A stretch of 26,055 nt of DNA, taken from assembly GCA_001275005.1 (NCBI GenBank), contig JWZX01003130.1, forward strand, positions 1-26,055. Reading direction: 5' to 3'. Source of the stretch: Chrysochromulina tobinii. Its lineage: Eukaryota; Haptophyta; Prymnesiales; Chrysochromulinaceae. Of the stretch, positions 7,478-14,891 are shown piece after piece. Position 1 is the first letter of the stretch; the number at the start of each line of letters is the position of its first letter. A program made the translations under genes and the position numbers. Under the pieces are notes generated by a model, which ran no database searches, was not told where the DNA came from, and was given only the letters and a program-made list of their open reading frames with translations.

Positions 7478-8005
7478 AAAGGACGTTGCGCTCGAGGTTG
7501 ATCTCGGGGTTGATCTCGGCGTGGTGCATCGTGCTGGAGCACTGCAGGGCCTTTGGGAGAGCATTGCGACTCAGTTGCTTGGGGTCTCGCTGGGCACGGC
7601 GGGCAGCCAGCAGCAGCAGCTACTGTTCGGGAGCGCGACCGCCAGCGCGTTGGAGGAATGAAGCTTTGATACCGATGGGTAAGCCCACTTTGGCTTCAAG
7701 GGCGCACGTCAAGGGCGCACGGACTGTAGCGGGCAGGGCGCATCTCCATTATGATTGATGATGGGCGACAGGGCGAGAGGGCTGGGTCGGTGGCGCGGGG
7801 CGCACGGTATAGGGTGGAGATCTGCTCCCCGCGCTAGATCGCGCGCTGTGGAGATAACAGAGAGATCGTGTGCGCCGTACCGCACGATTTGGGGATGCGC
7901 ATGGCATTGGGGTGATCTGGGTCCACGTCACTTTCCGTACCGGTAAACTTGACTCCAGCAATCACGCCGACGCGTGCGAGAACCTGGCGAGCTTCGTGTC
8001 CAAGC
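7478..8005. other. Intergenic region, no gene seen
   Basis: It begins with a short direct repeat (GTTGATCTCGG at about 7498 and 7511) and a CAG run near 7610 in the presumed 3' UTR of the WW gene. Near its right end a TACCGGTA element (7938-7945) lies 60 bp before the next ATG. No coding frame here resembles a known protein. Confidence 0.5.
7938..7945. promoter_or_regulatory. TACCGGTA palindrome upstream of membrane-protein gene
   Basis: The octamer is identical to those at 3065 and 6300 and lies 60 bp upstream of the ATG at 8006. Confidence 0.3.
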
Positions 8006-8776
8006 ATGCCGCGCGAGAGCAATCCGCTCGAGCGTACGTCGGTGCAATTGATGTTGGTCGTCGCGGGCATAGCCCTTTTTGCCAACAGTGCGGTCGATCG
8101 GACCGATGACGGCCTGCCTTGGGAGGTGACGCTCGCGGGCTTCTGTGTCTTTGCGGTTGTCTTCTGCGCCATCTACGCAAAGAAGACAGAGGTCGCACTG
8201 TCTATTGTGACGATGATTGCGATCGTCATGCCCACGTACTATGTGCACAACTACGAGGTGCCAGCGAGCAACTGGGAACTGGGGTCCATGTTCCCTCTAA
8301 AGACGAGCAAGGAGGAAGTGCTGCGGGGCTGCTTCAAAGCGGCACCGAATGCGTCACGCTTCGACAAGATGCTGCCATTCGACCTGTCGCTTGCGCACTT
8401 CTCCGTACTGCCGCCTGGGCTGGCTCTGCGTGTCAACACCTCCGAGATCTACCACTCGGGCCTCAAGCTCGACGATCCTCTCACCAAAGAGCGCACGCAC
8501 GACTATCTGCTCTTCTCCTCACCGCGCAAGGTCAAGGAGAAGACTGAGTCGCTGGTGCTGCTCGCGCGCGTACCGTCAAAGTTCGAGGTGTGGCCCAAGA
8601 ACATCGAGGACTACTCCTTCAGCTTGCAGACGGCCTCCAACATCGTCGCGCCGCCGACCATGTTCGGCGAGGTCACAAAGCTCGACAAGGGGCCTGCCAT
8701 CGAGATACTGCAAAGGAAGCATCACCTGCGGCCCTTCATGCTGGACGTGTACCGCGTGGAGTATGTCTACGAATAA
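8006..8776 (+). CDS. Unknown protein with three N-terminal membrane helices
   Basis: The product is 256 residues if translation begins at the ATG at 8006. The open frame runs back to a TTG at 7949, which I do not accept as a start. Three hydrophobic segments are clear: about 12-30 (TSVQLMLVVAGIALFANSAV), 39-58 (WEVTLAGFCVFAVVFCAIYA) and 63-82 (EVALSIVTMIAIVMPTYYVH). The remaining ~170 residues are a soluble domain with mixed charged and hydrophobic character, ending RPFMLDVYRVEYVYE. I do not recognise the family, and no catalytic motif stands out. Even codon usage and the compact layout support a real gene. Confidence 0.7.
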   Translation: MPRESNPLERTSVQLMLVVAGIALFANSAVDRTDDGLPWEVTLAGFCVFAVVFCAIYAKKTEVALSIVTMIAIVMPTYYVHNYEVPASNWELGSMFPLKTSKEEVLRGCFKAAPNASRFDKMLPFDLSLAHFSVLPPGLALRVNTSEIYHSGLKLDDPLTKERTHDYLLFSSPRKVKEKTESLVLLARVPSKFEVWPKNIEDYSFSLQTASNIVAPPTMFGEVTKLDKGPAIEILQRKHHLRPFMLDVYRVEYVYE

Positions 8777-9082
8777 CCGAGGCTCTTGCGCGCGCGTCAG
8801 AGCCGTAGGTGGCCACCGTCGAGCGTCGGTCAACAGACTGTCCAGTGGGAAGACGGGGCGCGCGCCGGGACATGTGATCTCGGTGTGGGGACCCTACATG
8901 TGTCCCCGTAACATCTTTTACGCATCATATGCGCAGGGTACCTACTGCTACTGTCAAGCATGCAAAGCGCGTCCATTTTTCTGCACATTTTTCTCGATTT
9001 TATGGAGAGCGTGTGACTGCACGGTGCACGCGCTTCCATCGGTCAAAACCGTCGAGAGTGTCACACTCTCACACACCACGCA
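8777..9082. other. Intergenic region upstream of sulfotransferase gene
   Basis: No gene is seen. A small hairpin (GGGGAC at 8887-8892 and GTCCCC at 8902-8907) is the only structure noted. The last 30 bases before the ATG are rich in CACAC and CTCAC. Confidence 0.4.
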
Positions 9083-11425
9083 ATGGCATTGCAGGCAGCA
9101 TTCGCCTTCTCTACTGCGACATGTTTCAATGGCACGGTCGTTTCGCACTGGCCACTCACCCCGCCCGCAATGACATCTTCCGCACCGCGTCCTTTCATAA
9201 TCCTCTTCGACGGCTCCAGCGGCTCATCGTGGTTTGCAGACTCGCTCGACAGGCACGAACAAATCTTCATCGCCGGCTACGAGCCGCTCGAGTGGGTGAC
9301 GAACGCCTCATATGTGGGGCCTATCGCTGAAGCGTGGCAGCCGTCGTGGCTGCACACCATTTGGCAAAGGCCTACGTCTTGGTCTGACTGGCTGTCACAG
9401 TACCACCGCAATTCGAAGCTAGATCCTGCTGTGCATCATGCTCCTCTCACCGTTCGCATGCCGCTCGAGAGCGAGGTGAAGGGCGCGGCTGCGGTCGGTA
9501 TCAAGGTGCGTCCCTCGACGATCACGGACAATCGGCTAGCCGGCACGCTCAAAGAGGCGTTGTACAGCCTCGGTGGCGTGGTACTTGTCATCAACAGGCG
9601 CTCCAAGCTCGAGCAAAGCGTGTCGCTCTACAGGAGACGTTTCGAAGGCAGGGCGAGCCAGTTCTTGCAAAACGCATCCGTCCCCAGCACAGCTTCGAGC
9701 ATCCCGGTTGCTTCCACCATCTCCGCTGCCGATCTGAGCAAACTGCTTGACCATCGGAGGGCACAGGAGGAGGCCATTGACTGCCTCGTCATGTTGCTCG
9801 AACGACCGACGATTCACATCGCGTACGAGGACCTCCTGACCAACTTCAGTGGCACGATGCGTGACGCACTCACTCATCTGCACGTGGGCTCCGCGGTGGA
9901 CGACCCCAGCATCCCGGCACTCAATGCCGCCACAAGCGCGCCGCCGTCGTCGTCAGCAGCATCGACCACAGCGCAGGCGGCAGCAAAGTCCTTTGTCAAG
10001 CGCTCACCTTCGAGCCTGTGCGCCTCAGTGGCTAACATCATCCAGCTCTGCGAGTACTTCACGGGAACACGGTACGCCGTGTACTTTGCTGCGGTGCAGC
10101 ACAGCGGACGCTGCACGTGCACGGTGCCCACGTCGGTGCATGGAGCCATGGGAGCATCGAAGAAGCCGCACGGCAATCTGAGCATTGCGGCGGGCCTGCT
10201 TCAGCTGAACGCTATGATGGCTGCTGGCACTGGCGAGACCAACGGCGAGCACGCGGCAGGTACGAGCTTCAGCCAAACAGCTTCCTCCGATTCCACGGCT
10301 TTCGCCGTTCCGACTCGGCTCGAAGGTGCACCTTTGCCTCTCTCAGTCAGCGTCGTCGGCACGCATCACAAGACGGGGACAGTGCTGATAGGGCAGGTGC
10401 TGAGGATGGCGACACAAAAGCTGGGCGCAATGCTAGCGGACCTAATGTCGACGGGGGCCTCCGAACGCAGCAGGAACAGCACGGGTGGTGGCGGTGGCGA
10501 GATGTTGTCGCCGCTCGCTGCAGCACGGGCAGTGCAAGACGCCGCCGCCCTCGCCACCGTGCCTTTCGTGCGTCGAAATTGGAGTGAGTGCGTGGCCCAT
10601 GCGAAGCGTGGCAAGCGTGCCATCTGCCAAGTCGAGCATGCCCGCTGGGCGGACCTCGAGGAGGCGCTGCGCCTCGGCATGCACTTCGTGCACCTGATCC
10701 GCGACCCTCTTGAAACATGCATCTCAGCGTACCAATACCACTTGGTCACGACCGAGGCGTGGGTACATCAGCCGCGTGAGGAGCTCCGGGGGCTCTCGTG
10801 GCAGCAATACCTTCGCAACCTGACGGACGAGCAGGGGGTCGTCGCTGAGTGTGTGCGCGGCCTTCCGGAACTGCGCGACATGGCTGAGCTGCACGTGCGA
10901 GCGCTGCCCTTTGCCAACAGGTCAGTCACCACGCTGCGCCTCGAGCACGTGTCGACTCACTTCACGCAGTCGATGACTCACGCCTTCGACAACTTGCTGC
11001 CGCCGCTCGGGCTCCCGGCACTGTCGAAGACGGGTGGTGGCCCAAGGGGCTGGGAGGCTCCCAGCCCCTTGGGTGGCCCGACGTCAGCATCGAAGCTTCC
11101 AAAAGAGGAGGAACCGGTAGGGCACGCAGCATTCTCGGAGCGGCTTGCACAAGCGGCCTCCAAGTTTGACCTGAGCCGGCATCCCCCGCCGCCTGACAAG
11201 GTGGACCATGTCTCCGACAAGGACGCCAAGATACGCCTGCGTGAGGTGCTGCTCAAAGAGAAGCACCTGCGCCCGTTGCTGCGGGGGCTGCGCCTCTCCC
11301 TTGGGTACGAGGCGATGCAGACTTGGCAACTGCCGCCGGACATCGAGCGCCTCTCTGCTGCAGTCGATCAAGCGGTTGGGTCGTTTTGTCCAAAGGGCTG
11401 GGCGGGCAGAGTAGGTGAATGCTAG
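9083..11425 (+). CDS. Protein with two tandem sulfotransferase-like domains
   Basis: This uninterrupted 780-residue frame contains two copies of the PAPS-dependent sulfotransferase layout. In the first, a 5'-phosphosulfate loop-like segment IILFDGSSGSSWF (39-51) is followed by a 3'-phosphate site with Arg173 and Ser181 (VLVINRRSKLEQSVSLY). In the second, GTHHKTGT (426-433, with Lys430 in the loop) is followed by HLIRDPLETCISAYQYH with Arg540 and Ser548. The Arg-to-Ser spacing of 8 is canonical in both. The second domain matches the consensus better; the first has lost the usual Lys/Arg in its loop and may be weak or regulatory. A Ser/Ala-rich linker (about 275-305) lies between them. The target is unknown; algal enzymes of this type commonly sulfate polysaccharides. 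No strong signal anchor is seen. A 33-bp hairpin lies inside the coding sequence at 11041-11073. Confidence 0.8.
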   Translation: MALQAAFAFSTATCFNGTVVSHWPLTPPAMTSSAPRPFIILFDGSSGSSWFADSLDRHEQIFIAGYEPLEWVTNASYVGPIAEAWQPSWLHTIWQRPTSWSDWLSQYHRNSKLDPAVHHAPLTVRMPLESEVKGAAAVGIKVRPSTITDNRLAGTLKEALYSLGGVVLVINRRSKLEQSVSLYRRRFEGRASQFLQNASVPSTASSIPVASTISAADLSKLLDHRRAQEEAIDCLVMLLERPTIHIAYEDLLTNFSGTMRDALTHLHVGSAVDDPSIPALNAATSAPPSSSAASTTAQAAAKSFVKRSPSSLCASVANIIQLCEYFTGTRYAVYFAAVQHSGRCTCTVPTSVHGAMGASKKPHGNLSIAAGLLQLNAMMAAGTGETNGEHAAGTSFSQTASSDSTAFAVPTRLEGAPLPLSVSVVGTHHKTGTVLIGQVLRMATQKLGAMLADLMSTGASERSRNSTGGGGGEMLSPLAAARAVQDAAALATVPFVRRNWSECVAHAKRGKRAICQVEHARWADLEEALRLGMHFVHLIRDPLETCISAYQYHLVTTEAWVHQPREELRGLSWQQYLRNLTDEQGVVAECVRGLPELRDMAELHVRALPFANRSVTTLRLEHVSTHFTQSMTHAFDNLLPPLGLPALSKTGGGPRGWEAPSPLGGPTSASKLPKEEEPVGHAAFSERLAQAASKFDLSRHPPPPDKVDHVSDKDAKIRLREVLLKEKHLRPLLRGLRLSLGYEAMQTWQLPPDIERLSAAVDQAVGSFCPKGWAGRVGEC
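11041..11073. repeat. 15-bp-arm perfect inverted repeat inside the sulfotransferase gene
   Basis: CCCAAGGGGCTGGGA and TCCCAGCCCCTTGGG flank a 3-base loop. The reading frame passes through and encodes a Gly/Pro-rich loop (PRGWEAPSPLGGP) in the C-terminal part of the second domain. It could be the trace of a small hairpin insertion. Confidence 0.9.
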
Positions 11426-11843
11426 GCGTGGCCCGCCGCCCCGCGCCCGCGCCCCCGCGGTGACCGGTGTTGTCACTGTGACATAGACTCTGTACACAAT
11501 AAAGCGGCGCGCCGCCGCCGGGGCGCTCGTTGGCGTTGCTTTTGCGCGTTCTTCAGACACGCTCACGCTCGGGGTGTACTCGAGAGCGTCACGGCACACG
11601 CGTCCCCAGGTCCACTCAAACACCTAACTCACACCATGTCCATCCATGGCCATCACACGCTTTACTCCACACGCTTTACTAACGCTTCACCATAGTACTA
11701 CACCACACACGCTCAGTGAGACCACAGGCACAGAAGAACACACCTCTCCGCTCGCGCTCCGCTTTTCGTTCACGATTGGCGACGGGCGAAGAGGTGCGTG
11801 ATGGTGTGCGACAAGGAGCACGTGTCGATCCATCCTGATCTGG
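11426..11843. other. Convergent intergenic region
   Basis: It holds the 3' ends of the sulfotransferase (+) and metalloprotease (-) genes. An AATAAA signal is at 11498-11503, and a short imperfect direct repeat of CACACGCTTTACT lies around 11655-11680. No gene is supported. Confidence 0.5.
11498..11503 (+). terminator. AATAAA polyadenylation signal
   Basis: The canonical hexamer lies 72 bp after the sulfotransferase stop codon, in a suitable position for 3' end formation. Confidence 0.45.
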
Positions 11844-13774
11844 TCAAAATGTGGCGATCGCCCCTGCCCCCATGTCCCCGGCGGCGTGCTGCTTAATGAC
11901 GGCCACCTTGGCCCGATCTGCATTGCCTCGCTTCATGGCCTGAATCTTGGCTGCGGCGACTTCAGCCTCGGCGTCCTGGCGAGTAGCCGTTGGTGGCTTG
12001 GCGCCTGTGGAACTTTTGGCGGCGGCCGAGCCTGAGCTAGCATCTTCACTGGCAACGACGGAGGCATAGGGCGCCACGCGTGCCGGGCCTTTCTTCGTCG
12101 ACTTGATCACCTTGACGGCCGCGGCGAGGCGCGCGGCGCGCGACTTCTCGGCCTCCTTCCTGTCCAGGCAGGTATGGACGACGATGGCGAGCAGCAGCGA
12201 GAAGAGCAGGGGGGCGAGGATGAAGACGGACACACGAATGTACCCGATGTTCACGTCCGCCTTGACGCACTGCGGCTCGTGGGGCATGCCCTCGCACACC
12301 GGGTAGAGCGTTAGCAGACCCTCGTAGTCGTCCTGCGAGAGGCACACTGACGGGTTGTGCGAGGTGAACGCCTCCATGAGGGAGAGGCGCACGCCCGCCT
12401 TGGTCGTCTCGCCCGCGCCCGGAGGCAGGCCCTCGGCCACGTAGTCCCACGGAGCCAGGCACGTCGTGGCGTTCATCGGGCTGCCGCTCGAGAGCAAGGT
12501 GCTGTACGAGTTCTGGCCAGTCCTCCAGTAGCCAGACTGGAGCTCCGTGGTGCCAGTGTCTGGATGGGAGATGCCCAGGAGGTGACCTATCTCGTGCGCG
12601 GCCGCCGCCTCGAAGTCGTAACATTCCCAACACACCTGGAAGATGTACACGTAAAAGGGCCATGGGATGAAAAAGAGGGTCCATGAGAGGGCGGTCTCAA
12701 GGATCGAGCTCTGCGCTTGCGCGGCGAGGAAGGCCTGTGTACGCCAGTATACACGCTCCGCGATCCGTTGGGCGACTTCCAGGGCTTCGACGTCGCCGTC
12801 ACCGTCGAGGTCTTGCAGCGCCTTCCAGCGGATGCGCAGCTCCTTGCGCACGGCGACCACGAACTTGCCCACTATGAAGAGCATCGCCATCGTCCAGAAG
12901 AAGAAGAGGAGGACGAGGCCGCTCGTCCGCACAGCCTCGGGTGAAGAGCTGCGCTTCAGGGCGTGGAAATTGCTGCAGAAGGCCGAGTCGAGGTACCAGC
13001 ACATATCGCCCGCATACGCGAATTCGACCGTGCCGCCCGTCGTCTGGATAACCTGTCGAGGCATGACGATGTTGCCAACCGTGTACAGGGGCTGGAGGCC
13101 GTTCGTATACCGGAAGGTGCTCGAGATGCCGACTTTCGGGCGCGCGACCGCCGCCTGCTCGGCCGTCGAGCCCGCTGCCGTCATGTCGCGCGAGGTCACC
13201 CAGATTTCGGCCTGCGGGCAACCGCCTGTCGAGCCGGCTTGCATCGGACCGACCTCTTCACATAGCTGTGTCACCTCCGTGAAGCTGATCATTGGATGGT
13301 TCTGCGACCATACGTCAAAGGCCCGGTGCATTGATGCCTTGACCGAGTTGCAATCGATGAACGAGACGGTCGTAAACCTGCGGCACGAAGCAGCCACACG
13401 TGTGAGTTGTTTTGCGAGGAGACAGACTGCAAAAGCGAAAAGGCTGCTGCTGGGTGCTGCAGAGGTTTGCGAGACTGAGAGAGAAATACACGTGGCAGCG
13501 TCGAGCACCTTTCGCGGAAGGTGGGCATCAACCTGCCGCATAGTTCGGGGTCCCACGCCCACGTGATCGACTTGCCCAAGCCCGTGGCATCCCCCGAGTT
13601 GACGGGATACGTCCACAGATAGCCCAAGGATTCGTACGGCGTAGCAGTGCTCCTGCCGCGGAGGGTTTCCCGGATCACGCTGATCTGCGCCCCATAGAGC
13701 GCCTGCGAAGTGGATCGCCAACAATTGCAAGCTCCAAGAAGGCAAAACACTACCAACGCGAAGAGCGGGACCAT
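11844..13774 (-). CDS. Membrane-embedded matrixin-like (M10) zinc metalloprotease with EF-hand and IQ motifs
   Basis: Exons are 13774-13509 and 13377-11844, giving 599 residues. A signal peptide (MVPLFALVVFCLLGACNCW) opens the protein. Residues ~60-235 resemble the N-terminal half of a matrixin catalytic domain (SITWAWDPELCG; VKASMHRAFDVWSQNHPMISF). The zinc site HEIGHLLGISHPD is at 350-362, and the Met-turn and closing helix at 420-447 (RLSLMEAFTSHN, CLSQDDYEGLLTLYP). Between the halves lie two membrane helices (about 241-265 and 318-339) enclosing a perfect EF-hand loop DLDGDGDVEALE (278-289). A third helix (about 468-490) precedes a basic tail with an IQ motif IQAMKRGNADR (568-578). The predicted topology puts the protease outside or in the lumen and the EF-hand and IQ motif in the cytosol. 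The longer single-exon frame starting at 13826 lacks the signal peptide and the matching N-terminal half, so the spliced model is preferred. Confidence 0.87.
13378..13508 (-). other. Spliceosomal intron, 131 bp
   Basis: On the minus strand the donor is AAG|GTGCTC and the acceptor TTCGTGCCGCAG|GTTTAC. Splicing forms codon AGG (Arg89) and joins the signal-peptide frame to the protease frame, uniting TFRE with RFTTVSFIDC. Neither frame alone contains both halves of the domain. Confidence 0.78.
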
Positions 13775-14133
13775 TTCGTTGCCGATCGACCGGCGGAGGC
13801 AGCAGCCGCCATTCGAGCACTTCCAACAGACTTGAACTTTTGCATGCTCCGTTATGTTCAACGGTTTGCCAAGCTTTGAGTATGAGGCTCCGCCCCCTTG
13901 TATTGCAGCCGCATTCCTGTGAAGAGTTTCGACGAAACTACGGGCATTTTGCGTGAACTTCACTCTTCACACGACACGCTCATAGGTGAACTTCACACGA
14001 CACACGCTCACACGTAGACAGCTTCAACTCCGAGCTCCTACATGCATAGGAGAAGGCGGCCAAAGCGGCCGCGAAGATTTCGGATTTCGGGTTTCGTCTC
14101 TCGTTACTAAAAAGGGAGCGACCGTGTGCTGTC
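13775..14133. promoter_or_regulatory. Divergent promoter region with duplicated GTGAACTTCAC element
   Basis: GTGAACTTCAC occurs at 13953-13963 and 13986-13996, each followed by a CACACGACAC(A)CGCTCA stretch, so a block of about 33 bp is imperfectly duplicated. It lies between the divergent starts of the metalloprotease (-) and the small VP-module protein (+). No gene is supported here. Confidence 0.5.
13953..14014 (+). repeat. Imperfect ~33-bp tandem duplication
   Basis: Two blocks beginning GTGAACTTCAC and ending CGCTCAtag/CGCTCAcac follow each other. The copies differ mainly by an extra CTCTTCAC stretch in the first and an extra CA in the second. Confidence 0.6.
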
Positions 14134-14523
14134 ATGTCGGCGCCAGTCGACCCCACGCTTGTCCCCAAGCCAAAGCTGCCACCGCCATCCACGTCATATC
14201 TAGAGCATCAGCGTGCCGTGGTCGCTCGGAAGCGATGGCTACAGACGGTGCGAGGGTCTCAGAATCAGCCGCCAAACAATTGTGGAGCGCTCGTAGGAAA
14301 GATGACTGCCGCCCAGCGCGAGCAAGTGGCGCCGCCCGCACCGGGGCCGGCCGCGCCCGTCGAACCTGAGCAGCCCCACAAGACCATATATGAAATCGTG
14401 GTGCCTCCTAACGTGGTGCCGGGCAAGACAAAGCTGCAAGCGACCACACCCACTGGACAGAAGATCAAGTTCACCGTGCCCACAGAAGCCACGGTTGGAA
14501 GCGTCCTCACATTCGAGCTCTGA
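14134..14523 (+). CDS. Small protein ending in a VP-rich module
   Basis: The 129-residue product has a Pro-rich start (MSAPVDPTLVPKPKLPPPST), a basic middle (HQRAVVARKRWLQTVRG) and an Ala/Pro linker. From residue 85 it ends in a compact module: IYEIVVPPNVVPGKTKLQAT, then TPTGQKIKFTVP and TVGSVLTFEL. The pattern, a VPP-x-x-x-PG turn then a polar TP-G turn then VP and a final hydrophobic strand, is the same as residues 63-104 of the WW protein at 6674. Similar modules are common in algal proteins, but I know of no assigned function. There is no signal peptide or membrane segment. The ATG is the first in frame. Confidence 0.72.
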   Translation: MSAPVDPTLVPKPKLPPPSTSYLEHQRAVVARKRWLQTVRGSQNQPPNNCGALVGKMTAAQREQVAPPAPGPAAPVEPEQPHKTIYEIVVPPNVVPGKTKLQATTPTGQKIKFTVPTEATVGSVLTFEL

Positions 14524-14891
14524 GAGCAACTGAGGTATTTAAAACCGGGCATGCTGGGTGGCAAAGCCAATGGATCTCAAGAGTCCTCGCGCGGAGGCGG
14601 TGGTTCTGTGCGTGGTTGAAGCCGACACACCGAAGCAAGCCAAATGTTATAGGCATTAAAATCGGCGCGTTAAACATGATCCTAGTGAGGCCGCGTCCTG
14701 TGCTTGTATTGGTCATCGACCCTGCGACGTATGTTGTGTCACCACATGTGTTGTATTACACCAACTCTTAGAAGATGCGCAGATGCCCGGCCACGACGTA
14801 CGCGTAAACCTCGAGGCGCTCCTCGAGGCGGCGGGAGGCGGGTGCTCGGGTGCTCCTGGGCAACGCACCCCACGCAAGCCTCGACCCGCGC
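14524..14891. other. Convergent intergenic region
   Basis: This separates the 3' ends of the VP-module gene (+) and the coiled-coil gene (-). TATTTAAAA lies at about 14535, too close to the stop of the (+) gene to be its promoter. A short direct repeat (CTCGAGGCG at about 14811 and 14823) is the only other structure. No gene is seen. Confidence 0.45.

Noticed and set aside
7949-8005. TTG-initiated extension of the three-helix membrane protein
   Set aside because: Nuclear genes start at ATG; the segment also begins within bases of the TACCGGTA element.
11844-13826. Single-exon reading of the metalloprotease from 13826
   Set aside because: Its first ~140 residues are Arg/Leu/Gln-rich and unlike a protease. 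Splicing the 131-bp intron instead gives a signal peptide and the missing first half of the domain.
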